From Gemmatimonadota bacterium (GTDB taxonomy: Bacteria; Latescibacterota; UBA2968; UBA8231), in assembly GCA_009840005.1 (NCBI GenBank), contig VXOR01000024.1, positions 1-56,135 on the forward strand: a DNA stretch of 56,135 bases, given 5' to 3'. Of the stretch, positions 7,256 to 16,270 are shown piece after piece (position 1 is the stretch's first letter; each line of letters begins with the position of its first letter). The translations under genes and the position numbers were made by a program. The notes under the pieces are model-generated. The model was given only the letters and a program-made list of their open reading frames with translations, ran no database searches and was not told the DNA's origin.

Positions 7256-8571
7256 AGCGCCTTCACCACCACTCTGCTGCCGCGGGCTTCTACTACTTTA
7301 ATGGGCCGCTGCGCCTCGATGAATTCGCCCTCGGCAATTACGGTGAGCCGCTTGCCCCCCAGCAGAGCTATACCTGAAGGCCGCAGGTAGCTGACCGTGA
7401 CCCCCTCCTTGCCCAACAGCTCGTCGTCGGTCTTGCGCGAGGAGGAAGTGTACCCGTCGGCGGCCTTGATTTCGTTGTGGAGTACTAGGCGATTGAAGGC
7501 GGCGAACTTGGGCAGGGAGCGCAACACGATGAGCGAGAGTACAAACGCGCCGATCATCGAGCCGGCGAGACGCCCAATCACCGAGACGATTTCCTCGAAG
7601 CTCCACAATTGAAAATCGCCCAATTGGGTAATCACCACGCTGGCAATCATCGCTCCGATACCCAACGCACCCACAATGCCAAAGCCTGGGATGGCTACCA
7701 GCTCGACGACCAAAAGCGTCACGCCCACGGCAAAGAGTGCCAGTTCCTGCCACTCGGCCAAGTGGACGATCAAGTGGCTGCCGAAGAAAAGCCCCAGTGC
7801 CACTAGCGCCAACGTACCACCCAAGCCCCAACCGGGCGTGCGCACCTCGGCGATCAAGCCGAACATGGCCACGGCCAGCAAAATTGAAGTGACGACCGGG
7901 TGGGTCAACATGCGCAAGACGTGCTCGGTCCAGTTGAGCTCGACATCTACGATTTCGGCCTCGCCTAAATCGTAGATGCGCAACAGTTCGATTAGCGTCT
8001 CGGCCGTCTCGTCGGCCATCTGGTAGTTGAGCGCCTGTTCAGTAGTCAGGGTGGCCGGCCGGCCCGCTTCGGCGCTCAGGCCCGGCACATCGACGCGCTC
8101 ATCGACCATGGCCTCGGCGATCTTGACGTCTCGGCCGGTGCGCTCGGCCGTGGCGCGCATTTCGGCGCGCATATAGGAAGTTATTTTGTCGCTGGCCTTG
8201 TCTCCCGTGGCATCGACCGGAGTGGTCGCGCCCATGGTCGAGGCTTGCGTCATGACAATCTTGTCGCAGGCCAGTGAGATGAGTGCGCCGGCCGAAATCG
8301 CCCGCTTATTGATAAAGGCGATGGTCAGGGTTTCGGCGTCGAGAATGGCGTCGCGGATCACAGTGGCCGCATCGACGCGCCCGCCAAAGGTGTCGATCTC
8401 AAAGACGATCGCATCGGCCTCGGTCTCGTCGGCCTCGGCGATCACGCGCTCGACAAAGGCCGCCACGCCCGGATCGATCATGCCCTCCAGCTTGAGATGG
8501 ACGCGATAGACGGTCTGAGCGTGGGCGCTGCTGGCCGACAAAAGTAAGAGTGTGTAGATAAGGTGTCGCAT
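7252..8571 (-). CDS. nfeD: Long NfeD: membrane-bound ClpP-class serine protease
   Basis: The 439-residue protein starts with a signal peptide cleaved near SSAHA (residue 18). A ClpP-class serine protease domain follows, with the probable catalytic dyad Ser93 in RAISAGALISL and Lys129 in ASDKITSYMR. The middle third holds about five membrane helices (residues 210-350), and the end is an NfeD OB domain (LLGKEGVTVSYLRPSGIALL). The architecture equals NfeD1b/PH1510-type proteins, which cleave hydrophobic substrates such as stomatin C-termini. It heads an operon with short NfeD, FloA and a coiled-coil protein. No clear Shine-Dalgarno is seen before its ATG. Confidence 0.92.
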   Translation of the reverse strand: MRHLIYTLLLLSASSAHAQTVYRVHLKLEGMIDPGVAAFVERVIAEADETEADAIVFEIDTFGGRVDAATVIRDAILDAETLTIAFINKRAISAGALISLACDKIVMTQASTMGATTPVDATGDKASDKITSYMRAEMRATAERTGRDVKIAEAMVDERVDVPGLSAEAGRPATLTTEQALNYQMADETAETLIELLRIYDLGEAEIVDVELNWTEHVLRMLTHPVVTSILLAVAMFGLIAEVRTPGWGLGGTLALVALGLFFGSHLIVHLAEWQELALFAVGVTLLVVELVAIPGFGIVGALGIGAMIASVVITQLGDFQLWSFEEIVSVIGRLAGSMIGAFVLSLIVLRSLPKFAAFNRLVLHNEIKAADGYTSSSRKTDDELLGKEGVTVSYLRPSGIALLGGKRLTVIAEGEFIEAQRPIKVVEARGSRVVVKAL

Positions 8572-8703
8572 CTGCTATTGAATATACGATATAATTTGAT
8601 AATTGTACTCTAAGTATCTGACCATTGTCAACAATCTCATTTGACCCTCTTTTTGCCCCAGCCTATTTTTTGATTTTCACTACGATATCCGAAACGAAAA
8701 ACC

Positions 8704-9972
8704 ATGCCCCGCAAGCTCGAAATGCTGCTCAAAGGCGGCCACGTAATCGACCCTGCCAACGGTATCGACGGCGTCGCCGATGTTGGCGTTCTCGACGGCC
8801 GCATCGCCCGCGTCGAAGAGGACATTTCCCCGGCGGATGCCCATCGCGTCATCGACGTAGGCAACCTCGTAGTAGTGCCGGGCCTACTCGACATCCACGT
8901 CCATACGTACCATACCCGCGCCCGTCAATCGGGCGGGTTGGTGGGCAGCCTCAACGCCGATGCCCACTTCCTCAAAGAGGGTGTAACCACCTGTGTCGAT
9001 ACAGGCACGGCCGGGGCCGAGGAGTTTGAACATTTCCGCGAGACGGTGATTGACCACTCCAAGGTCCGCATGTTCGCCTACGTCAACATTGCCGCCCCAG
9101 GCATGGGCCCTCCCGAACAAGTAGTAGCCAACCTCGACCCGCAGCAGGCGGCCGAGATGGCCGCGGCCCACGACGAGGTGTGCGTCGGCATCAAGACCGC
9201 TCACTATTGGACCACCAAGCCCTTTGACGACGAGCATCCGCCTTGGGCCTCGGTTGACGCGGCCGTCGAGGCCGGCGAGCGCTGTAAAATGCCGGTGATG
9301 GTTGACTTTTGGCCGCGCCCGCCCGAGCGCTCCTATCCCGATCTCATCCTCAAGCACCTGCGCCCAGGCGATATCCACACCCACGTCTTTGCCCGCCAGT
9401 TCCCCGTCGTCGATGAAGACGGCGAGGTGTACGACTACATGCGCGAGGCGCGCGAGAGGGGCATTCACTTCGACCTCGGTCACGGAGCGGCCAGCTTCTG
9501 GTACCGCGCCGCCATGCCGGCTATTGCCGACGGCTTCCCGCCCGATTCCATTAGCACCGACCTGCACATGGGCAATATCAACGGCCACGTCCACTCGATG
9601 CTCGATACCATGTCCAAGTGCTTGGCCATGAACATGTCCTTACAGGAAGTGATCTACCGCTCTACCGTCACGCCCGCCAGCGCCATCCGCCGGCCCGAGT
9701 TGGGGGCTTTGACGCCTGGCTCTGAGGCCGATGTCGCGGTGCTGGGCGTCCTCGAGGGCAACTTCTACTTTCGCGACTGCGGCTGGGCCTGCATTGAAGC
9801 CCAGTACCGCCTCGAATGCGCGCTAACCTTGCGCGCGGGTGAGGTGGTGTGGGATCGCCACGGCATGACCTGCCCGCACTTGCAGGAAATCCCTCCCGAA
9901 GAACCCTATTGGCACCTGCCCGAGCGCCAAGCTACCAGCCCGATCCCGCGCCTGTGGCGTACCGACGCCTGA
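8704..9972 (+). CDS. Dihydroorotase-like metal-dependent amidohydrolase
   Basis: The 422-residue protein is a full-length amidohydrolase-superfamily enzyme. Metal ligands are readable: His65 and His67 in LLDIHVHTYH, a probable carbamylated Lys164 in VGIKTAHYW, His in GDIHTHVF, His in FDLGHGAASFW and the catalytic Asp in SISTDLHMGN. The C-terminus closes with the usual GSEADVAVLGV segment. It resembles the deacetylase/EF_0837 branch more than true dihydroorotase, so the substrate may be an N-acyl amino acid or cyclic amide. It stands alone, divergent from the NfeD operon, and its end is five bases from the convergent PIN gene. Confidence 0.85.
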   Translation: MPRKLEMLLKGGHVIDPANGIDGVADVGVLDGRIARVEEDISPADAHRVIDVGNLVVVPGLLDIHVHTYHTRARQSGGLVGSLNADAHFLKEGVTTCVDTGTAGAEEFEHFRETVIDHSKVRMFAYVNIAAPGMGPPEQVVANLDPQQAAEMAAAHDEVCVGIKTAHYWTTKPFDDEHPPWASVDAAVEAGERCKMPVMVDFWPRPPERSYPDLILKHLRPGDIHTHVFARQFPVVDEDGEVYDYMREARERGIHFDLGHGAASFWYRAAMPAIADGFPPDSISTDLHMGNINGHVHSMLDTMSKCLAMNMSLQEVIYRSTVTPASAIRRPELGALTPGSEADVAVLGVLEGNFYFRDCGWACIEAQYRLECALTLRAGEVVWDRHGMTCPHLQEIPPEEPYWHLPERQATSPIPRLWRTDA

Positions 9973-9977
9973 GCTTC

Positions 9978-10451
9978 TTAGACCATCAGCGTTAGTTCCC
10001 CAAAGTAGGTCGCGTAAAACCCACGATCTCGACTTAACAGTCGGTCGGCTTGGTGCAGGGCGTGGGCACCGATGAGAAAGTCGCTAACGATGTGCTGCCG
10101 ACCGCGCAATCGCGCACCACACTGGTCGCATTGCACTTCGCGCTGCACGCGGCTACACGCTGCACAGCGCCATCCGTCTCCTCGCCGCTTGCGATAGGTT
10201 TGCCAAGCTAGCCCGGCGGTAAATAAGGCGTCCTCGCTCGCTGGAACTCGCCGAATCCCGGTATCGCGCAAAAAAGCCTCTATCGCGGTTTGTTCCACAA
10301 ACTGCGAAGCCAACTCTGCCCAGACGACCTCGCATATAATCAGCCCCCCCTCGTCGTGGGCCTTTTCCAGCTTTGCCTTAGACTCATCGACAAAACGCGC
10401 ATTGGGAATCAACAAATCCAAAAAGATATTAGTATCAACGGCGGTGATCAT
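9978..10451 (-). CDS. PIN-domain (VapC-like) toxin with zinc-ribbon insert
   Basis: The 157-residue protein has PIN acidic residues Asp6 in AVDTNIF, Glu46 in VWAELASQF, Asp124 in VSDFLIGAHA and Asp142 near the end (LSRDRGF). Between the third and fourth helices, residues 94-113 hold two CxxC pairs (Cys96, Cys99, Cys108, Cys111) in a ribbon-like loop that most VapC proteins lack. PIN toxins cleave specific RNAs. Its ATG overlaps the stop of the upstream AbrB-type antitoxin by four bases, so the two form one module. The insert may bind zinc and shape RNA recognition; that is inference. Confidence 0.85.
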   Translation of the reverse strand: MITAVDTNIFLDLLIPNARFVDESKAKLEKAHDEGGLIICEVVWAELASQFVEQTAIEAFLRDTGIRRVPASEDALFTAGLAWQTYRKRRGDGWRCAACSRVQREVQCDQCGARLRGRQHIVSDFLIGAHALHQADRLLSRDRGFYATYFGELTLMV

Positions 10452-10678
10452 TCGTCGTCGTCCCTGAGCTGAGCGACGATGCGGTCTGGGTCCTCGCCAT
10501 CTCTGGTCGCCAAGTAGCCGACGTAGCGTTCAAATACGGCGGTCGCCAACGCTGGCTTAACTACCACTCGCCGATCAGGCAGCAGCTCAAACTCTACGCG
10601 GTCACCCGGTTTGACTCCCAATACTTGGCGGATGTTTTTGGGAATGGTCACCTGTCCTTTGCTCGTTATTCGGGACAT
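10448..10678 (-). CDS. AbrB/SpoVT-type antitoxin
   Basis: The 76-residue protein opens with a classic swapped-hairpin domain (SRITSKGQVTIPKNIRQVLG, then GDRVEFELLPDRRVVVKP) and has an acidic tail (EDPDRIVAQLRDDDE) that would wrap the PIN toxin. The ATG at 10678 is chosen because AAAAGGAG sits at the right distance; an upstream in-frame ATG would add eight residues without such a site. The stop overlaps the toxin ATG by four bases. Autorepression through the adjacent palindromes is likely. Confidence 0.88.
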   Translation of the reverse strand: MSRITSKGQVTIPKNIRQVLGVKPGDRVEFELLPDRRVVVKPALATAVFERYVGYLATRDGEDPDRIVAQLRDDDE

Positions 10679-10706
10679 CCTTGCACTCCTTTTGCGAAAC
10701 ATGATT

Positions 10707-10738
10707 AAAGTATTACTTTTTCAAGAAAGTAATACTTT
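10707..10738. promoter_or_regulatory. Double palindromic operator of the AbrB/PIN module
   Basis: AAAGTATTACTTT and AAAGTAATACTTT form a perfect 13-bp inverted repeat around six bases. Each arm is itself AAAGT-N3-ACTTT. It lies 29 bases before the antitoxin ATG. Two nested dyads suit cooperative binding of a dimeric AbrB-type antitoxin. An RNA terminator is less likely because no U-rich tail follows on either strand. Confidence 0.6.
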
Positions 10739-10815
10739 GCCCTCGCATTTGCCACCATACGGCCCCTGTCGTACATTTCCCGTGTCGACAAAAACGCCGT
10801 AACTCCTTGTAAATT

Positions 10816-13800
10816 TTGAATCAATCGCCTACCAAAGCCCACCCCATCGCTGCGCTTAAAACCCTCCTGCCTCAGTGCATGCTCCAGGATCGGGTGCGCA
10901 TCGAACGGCGTCTGAATCGCCGTCGCCTCAACCCCACAGAAGTCGAACGTCTCTTGGGCCAAGCTCGTAGTTCTGCTCGTCTGTGCCAGCGGCGGCGCAA
11001 AAACCGACCTATCCCGACCTACCCAGCCGCCCTGCCCATCAGCGATCGCCGGGACGAAATCCTCGCGGCGATCAAGGCGCACCCCGTCGTCGTCGTCGCG
11101 GGTGAGACCGGCTCGGGCAAGAGTACGCAATTGCCCAAAATCTGCTTGGAGGCTGGCCGGGGCGAGGCCGCCCGCATCGCCGTCACGCAGCCGCGCCGCG
11201 TGGCCGCGCTATCCATCGCTCAGCGCGTGGCTGAAGAACTCAAGGTGACCTACGGCCGCGATATCGGCTGCAAAATCCGCTTCCGCGATCAGACCGCGCC
11301 CGAGACCTGCATCAAGGTAATGACCGACGGCATGCTGCTGGCCGAGACCCAAGGCGATCCCGACCTGCTCGAATACGACACCATTATTGTCGATGAAGCT
11401 CACGAGCGCAGCCTCAATATCGACTTCCTGCTCGGCTACCTGCGGCTTCTGCGTCGCAAACGGCCCGATCTCAAGATCGTCATCACCTCGGCTACCATCG
11501 ACACCGAAGCCTTCTCTAAGGCTTTTGGCGATGCCCCGGTCATCGAGGTCTCGGGCCGGATGTTCCCGGTTGAGGTTCGCTACTGGCCACTCGACGAGAT
11601 CCTGCAGGACCGCGGCGATTACACGTATTTGGATGCGACCGCCAGCGCGGTGGAAGAGATTTTGCGCACGTCGCGGGAGGGCGACCTCTTGGTCTTTCTG
11701 CCGTCCGAGCGCGATATCCGCGAGACCCGCGAGCGGCTCGAAGGGCGCAAGCTGCGCGGCGTCGAGATCCTGCCGCTGTTTGGCCGCCTAACCGCCGGGG
11801 AGCAACAGCGCGTATTCGCCCCGGGAGACCGCCGCCGCGTAGTGTTGGCCACCAATATCGCCGAGACTTCGCTGACCATTCCCCGCATCCGCTACGTCGT
11901 AGATACGGGCTTGGCGCGCCTGTCGCGCTACAACCCCCGCACGCACACCCAGCGCCTACCCATCGAACCGATTTCGCAGAGCAGCGCCCGCCAACGGGAG
12001 GGGCGCTGTGGGCGGGTCGCGGACGGGGTGTGCATTCGCCTCTACTCAGAGCAGGACTTTCTCTCGCGCCCCGAATACACCCAGCCCGAGATCCAGCGCG
12101 CCAATCTCGCCGAGGTCATCCTGCGGATGATCAACCTCAAGCTAGGAGACATTGAGGCGTTCCCCTTTATTGACCCCCCGGCAAAAGCCGCTATCGCCGG
12201 CGGGTTCCAACTCCTGAGCCAGCTCAACGCCCTCGACGAAAACCGCGCACTCACCCCCATTGGCCGCGCCATGGCGCGCCTACCCATCGACCCCACGGTC
12301 TCGCGGATGCTACTCCAGGCCCGCGAGGAGCAAGCCCTGTCCGAAGTGCTCGTCATCGCCGCGGCCATCAGCATTCAAGATCCGCGCGAGCGGCCTCTCG
12401 AAGAGCAGGATGCGGCCGACCAAATGCACCGCCAGTTCCACGATAAAAATTCCGATTTCCTAGCTTATCTCAACATTTGGAACGCCTATCACGACAAAGT
12501 GGAAAGCGCTTCGCAGAACCAACTCCGCAAATTCTGCAAGGCGCACTACCTCTCCTACATGCGGATGCGCGAATGGCGCGATATCCACGCTCAGATCCGA
12601 GAGACCCTGAACGAGATAAAAGGCTTTAGTTTCAACCGCGAACCCGCCGGGTACGACGCGATCCACCGCGCAGTACTCACCGGCCTACTTTCGAGTGTGG
12701 CGCACCAAGAGGAGGGCAATGTCTATCAGGCAGTACGCAGCCGCGAGGTGATGATTTTTCCCGGCTCGGGACTGTTCCGCCCCAACAAGGGCAAAAAGCC
12801 GGGCGAGGGCGGGCCTCCCGGCTGGCTGGTCGCGGCCGAGATCGTCGAGACCTCGCGCCTGTTCGCCCGCACCGTCGCCCGCATCCAGCCCGAATGGCTC
12901 GCTGAACTAGGGAGCCACCTGTGCCGCGCTTCCTACGATCAGCCCTACTTCAACCCGCGCTCGGGGCGGGTGCTGGTGCGCGAAAAACTGATTCTCTACG
13001 GCCTCGAAGTGCTCAGTCGCCGCATTCCTTATAGCCGCATCAACGCCCGCGAGGCCACGGAGATATTCATCCGCGAGGCGTTAGTGCCCGGGACGGTGCA
13101 TACTCGGCACAAGTTTCTCGCGCACAACATTCGCCTGTGTCAGAAGATCGAAACTTGGCAGACCCGCGCCCGCGGTTTGGCCGATGTCCACGTCGAAGAG
13201 GCCGCCGCCCGCTTTTACTCCCAGTACCTCGACGATGTCTCCTCGCTGCCCGATCTCAACCGGTTTCTCAAAGACAAAGCCGACGACTTCCTGATGATGC
13301 AGGAGGAGGATTTACTTGGCACCACTCGCACCGACTTCGACCAGCAGACCTTCCCAGACGCACTCGATCTCGATGGCAATAAACTAGCCCTCAGCTACGC
13401 CTATCGCCCGGGGCAAGACGAGGACGGCATCACCGTCAAATTGCCCTACAAACTGGCCCACGCCGTGGATCCAGAAATACTCGAATGGCTGGTGCCGGGC
13501 CTCCTCGAAGAGAAAATTACCATCCTGCTGCGCTCGCTGCCCAAGTCCCTCCGCAAGCAACTAGTGCCGATTCCGGCAAAGGCCCAGCGCATTGCGGCCG
13601 CGCTCAAGCCGACGCATCCTAGCTTTTTGGAGTCGCTGCAAGATCACATCCGCCGGCATTATCATATCCAAATCCAAGTATCGGACTGGAACGCCGATGA
13701 CTTGCCCGACCACCTCAAAATGCGCGTCGATATCCAAGGGACCAACGATCAATCCGTCGCGGCTGGCCGCGATTTGCAGCAACTGACCCAACGCCTCGAA

Positions 13801-14697
13801 CAGCACGACACCCCCGTCGAACTAGACGCTTGGAAAAAGGCGGCCCAACAGTGGGAACGGGAAGGGATAACTACGTGGGATTTCGGCGACCCGCCCGAAC
13901 GAATAGAGGTGACCCAAGCGGGGGGAGTGCCGCTCTATGGCTGGCCTGGCCTCCGCCGCGACGAAGGCGGCGTGTCGCTGCGGCTCTACAAAAATCGCGC
14001 CGAAGCCGAAGCCAGCTCGCGCGAGGGTTTCTTGGGTCTCTGCACCTTGGCGTTGCGCGACGAGCTAGCATGGCTCCGGCGCGAGCTCCAAGAGTTGGCG
14101 CAGTTCAAGGCGCGCTACCAGGGCAGTTCCCTAGAACTGCGCACCCAAGCATTTGAACATCTCGAGCGCTATCTCTTCCACCGCGAGCAAATCCTACCCC
14201 TGCGCCAAGAAGATTTCGACGCCGTGCTGGTGGAGGCCAAGCAGCGGCTGCGCGGCTTGGCCCCGCGCTTCATCTCCTTGGTCGATAGCCTGCTCGAAGC
14301 CCGACGGGAAATTCTCCTCTCAGGCCGGCCCTATCGCGGACTGGACGCGGACTTGGAGCGGCTGCTGCCAGACGACTTCCTCGCCCGCGTCCCTTTCCAC
14401 CGTCTCAGCCACTTGCTCCGCTACCTAAAAGCCGTTGAGGTGCGCGCCGAACGCGCTGCGACCGATCCGCGCAAGGACGCTCAGAAAGCCGAGTTGATTG
14501 AGGTGTACCAAAGCCAGTTGGAAAAGCTCGCCGGGGAGACCAATTCGCCCGAGCGAGCGGCCCAAATCGAGAAATTGCGCTGGATGCTGGAGGAATATCG
14601 CGTCTCGGTCTTCGCCCAGGAGTTGGGCACTGCCCACCCGATCTCCCCCAAGCGGCTCGACAAGAAAATCGAGCAGATTCGTCAAATGAAGAGGTAG
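10816..14697 (+). CDS. hrpA: ATP-dependent RNA helicase HrpA (DEAH box)
   Basis: The 1293-residue protein has the length of the HrpA family. Motifs in order are Walker A GETGSGKS at 96-103, TQPRRVAA near 125, DEAH at 193-196, SAT in VITSATIDTEAF, TNIAETSLTIP, and QREGRCGR for motif VI. The helicase-associated region and the long DUF3418-like C-terminal domain (YPRRLDKK-type ending, here SPKRLDKKIEQIRQM) complete it. The start is TTG at 10816; its first 25 residues align in type with E. coli HrpA, so an internal ATG is less likely. HrpA unwinds RNA and rescues stalled or collided ribosomes. It is monocistronic here. Confidence 0.93.
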   Translation: MNQSPTKAHPIAALKTLLPQCMLQDRVRIERRLNRRRLNPTEVERLLGQARSSARLCQRRRKNRPIPTYPAALPISDRRDEILAAIKAHPVVVVAGETGSGKSTQLPKICLEAGRGEAARIAVTQPRRVAALSIAQRVAEELKVTYGRDIGCKIRFRDQTAPETCIKVMTDGMLLAETQGDPDLLEYDTIIVDEAHERSLNIDFLLGYLRLLRRKRPDLKIVITSATIDTEAFSKAFGDAPVIEVSGRMFPVEVRYWPLDEILQDRGDYTYLDATASAVEEILRTSREGDLLVFLPSERDIRETRERLEGRKLRGVEILPLFGRLTAGEQQRVFAPGDRRRVVLATNIAETSLTIPRIRYVVDTGLARLSRYNPRTHTQRLPIEPISQSSARQREGRCGRVADGVCIRLYSEQDFLSRPEYTQPEIQRANLAEVILRMINLKLGDIEAFPFIDPPAKAAIAGGFQLLSQLNALDENRALTPIGRAMARLPIDPTVSRMLLQAREEQALSEVLVIAAAISIQDPRERPLEEQDAADQMHRQFHDKNSDFLAYLNIWNAYHDKVESASQNQLRKFCKAHYLSYMRMREWRDIHAQIRETLNEIKGFSFNREPAGYDAIHRAVLTGLLSSVAHQEEGNVYQAVRSREVMIFPGSGLFRPNKGKKPGEGGPPGWLVAAEIVETSRLFARTVARIQPEWLAELGSHLCRASYDQPYFNPRSGRVLVREKLILYGLEVLSRRIPYSRINAREATEIFIREALVPGTVHTRHKFLAHNIRLCQKIETWQTRARGLADVHVEEAAARFYSQYLDDVSSLPDLNRFLKDKADDFLMMQEEDLLGTTRTDFDQQTFPDALDLDGNKLALSYAYRPGQDEDGITVKLPYKLAHAVDPEILEWLVPGLLEEKITILLRSLPKSLRKQLVPIPAKAQRIAAALKPTHPSFLESLQDHIRRHYHIQIQVSDWNADDLPDHLKMRVDIQGTNDQSVAAGRDLQQLTQRLEQHDTPVELDAWKKAAQQWEREGITTWDFGDPPERIEVTQAGGVPLYGWPGLRRDEGGVSLRLYKNRAEAEASSREGFLGLCTLALRDELAWLRRELQELAQFKARYQGSSLELRTQAFEHLERYLFHREQILPLRQEDFDAVLVEAKQRLRGLAPRFISLVDSLLEARREILLSGRPYRGLDADLERLLPDDFLARVPFHRLSHLLRYLKAVEVRAERAATDPRKDAQKAELIEVYQSQLEKLAGETNSPERAAQIEKLRWMLEEYRVSVFAQELGTAHPISPKRLDKKIEQIRQMKR

Positions 14698-14698
14698 A

Positions 14699-14765
14699 AC
14701 TAACGGTAGTTCGTGGTATCGAGATTGACGCCGTCTGACCCCATTCGCTTAGCACATCTGACGTC
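14699..14765 (-). pseudogene. Decayed fragment of a sugar isomerase/epimerase gene
   Basis: On the minus strand one frame reads AKRMGSDGVNLDTTNYR and then a stop. This matches ERVGSDRLGVNLDTMNYR in the intact gene at 15441-16247. The DNA also matches (CGGTAGTTCGTGGTATCGAGATTG here, CGGTAGTTCATGGTATCCAA there). No start or active site remains. It is most simply the leftover of a second copy, 1 kb from the intact gene. Confidence 0.65.
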
Positions 14766-14963
14766 GCCAATCCTCACAACGCCGCGTTACTTGTTCTTCA
14801 CCTCAGTGTAGCAAAATGGGTCCATCCATGTGTGTGGGCGCACACAGACGGAACTAGCAGAGCGCCGCCCCCTACTCAGAGACCGGCGTTGGCATGTAAG
14901 TTGCTTTCCTGTTCTTGAGCCGCCATATTACTCGTTGGCCTTGCCGCCCTCAAGGATTCTACC

Positions 14964-15257
14964 ATGACTGATAGTCCCAATCCTCAATCTCGTCCCGCTC
15001 CCGCAGAACTGCACTGGGGCATCAGCTATCTGCGCGAAGACATACAAGACCTGCGCAACCAAATAGGAGCGGTTCACCACCGCATTGACGAGACCAACCG
15101 CCGCATCGACGAGACCAACCGCTCGCTGGGTGAACAAATCCAAGCGGTGCACCACCGCATCGACGAGACCAATAAGCGCATGGATGTCCATTTCAGGTGG
15201 ACGATGACCACCTTGGTCGCTATCACCGGCACCCTCATCGCCGTTATCAAGCTTTGA
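14964..15257 (+). CDS. Short coiled-coil protein with C-terminal membrane anchor
   Basis: The 97-residue protein has a Pro-rich start, then a long amphipathic helix made of near-exact RIDETNR heptads (VHHRIDETNRRIDETNRS, later VHHRIDETNKRMD). It ends in a single membrane helix, WTMTTLVAITGTLIAVI. The repeated block recurs at 75-bp spacing in DNA. The layout equals the 74-residue protein at 29403-29627, though the sequences differ. Such tail-anchored coiled coils resemble bacterial DUF1640-like proteins of unknown role. It is preceded by intergenic DNA and has no obvious operon partner. Confidence 0.75.
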   Translation: MTDSPNPQSRPAPAELHWGISYLREDIQDLRNQIGAVHHRIDETNRRIDETNRSLGEQIQAVHHRIDETNKRMDVHFRWTMTTLVAITGTLIAVIKL

Positions 15258-15440
15258 GCACACCCTAAGCACTGTCTGTCAGAGCCGCTCGCCGGAAACG
15301 AAACGCAGGATTGGCGGCTTCCAATCACTCGCCGCTGCATTCAGACGACTCATAAAAAACGCTACCTGTTTTCCGCTGCCGCTATGAATGGATTGGTGTG
15401 CAGTTCAACCCATCGCTCCGCAACAGAGGGTTTGGTTGGT

Positions 15441-16247
15441 TCAGACGTTCTCCACCAGCCACTGGTAGCACTTTTCGTATCCCACCTGTCCCTCGGTCTC
15501 CGGCCCTTCGTACTCAGCCGTCCAAACCCCGTCGTAGCCGGCCGCCTTGAGGCACTGGACCGCGTGGTCGAGGTGGATTTCGCCCTCGCCCAATGCTGCT
15601 CCCTTGTAGTTTTGCCGCGAGCCGGTTCCGTCCTTCATGTGGGTGTGGAAGACGTGCGGAGCCAGTATTTCATAGAAGTGGTCGATTCGGTCTAGTTCGT
15701 GCCCGAACCAGCGGTAGTTCATGGTATCCAAATTGACGCCGAGCCGGTCCGAGCCAACGCGCTCGATCAGGCTTAACTGCCAGTCGCCGTCGTTGGTGGA
15801 AACTCCGTGATTGTCGAGGGCGATCCGCACGTTGTACTCTTCGAGAAAATCGGCGCAGCGCTTGAAGGCTTCGAGCAGCATGGCATCCCACTGGTCTTCT
15901 GGCACCGCGTCGTTGCGGTTCCATCCTCCATCCGAGCGCACGATGTCCGTGCCGGTTACGGGAATGATCTGGCAGACGTAGCGGTAGCGCTCGATTTGCG
16001 CGTCCAAGTCGCGGCGGTCGGCTTGCAGGAAGTCGTTGCCGGCCGCTACCGCCGAGGCTTGCATCCCGTATTTGGCCAATAATTCGCGGGTGGCGGCGGC
16101 TGTCTGCTCGCCGTTTTTGGACTCGCCATCCCAGATATCGCCGATCTGCAACTCGCAGTACTGGTAGCCGATTTCGCTGGCCCGTTGGGCGAAGCCTTCG
16201 AGGTCGCAGCCGGGCCAGTTGTAGTGAATTGCGCCGATTTTTGCCAT
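15441..16247 (-). CDS. Sugar phosphate isomerase/epimerase-like TIM barrel
   Basis: The 268-residue protein belongs to the xylose-isomerase-like/AP-endonuclease-2 TIM-barrel family. Likely metal and substrate residues are Glu in YQYCELQIGD, Asp/His in IALDNHG, Asp in GVNLDTMNY, His in FHTHMKDGTG and Glu in WTAEYEGPE. The ATG at 16247 follows GAGGAG; an upstream frame extension has no such site. These enzymes isomerise or epimerise sugars or inositol derivatives. It is the last gene of an operon behind the GlgE-like and DUF3500 genes, so a role in sugar turnover fits. The exact substrate is unknown. Confidence 0.85.
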   Translation of the reverse strand: MAKIGAIHYNWPGCDLEGFAQRASEIGYQYCELQIGDIWDGESKNGEQTAAATRELLAKYGMQASAVAAGNDFLQADRRDLDAQIERYRYVCQIIPVTGTDIVRSDGGWNRNDAVPEDQWDAMLLEAFKRCADFLEEYNVRIALDNHGVSTNDGDWQLSLIERVGSDRLGVNLDTMNYRWFGHELDRIDHFYEILAPHVFHTHMKDGTGSRQNYKGAALGEGEIHLDHAVQCLKAAGYDGVWTAEYEGPETEGQVGYEKCYQWLVENV

Positions 16248-16270
16248 GTTCGTACTCCTCTTGTTTAGGT

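Noticed and set aside
8884..9594. 236-codon minus-strand open frame
   Set aside because: It is a shadow of the amidohydrolase gene; the residues show no domain and the plus-strand frame has a complete active site.
15069..15180. Repeated GACGAGACCAA units as a CRISPR-like array
   Set aside because: The repeats are heptad codons inside a coiled-coil gene, without unique spacers or cas genes.
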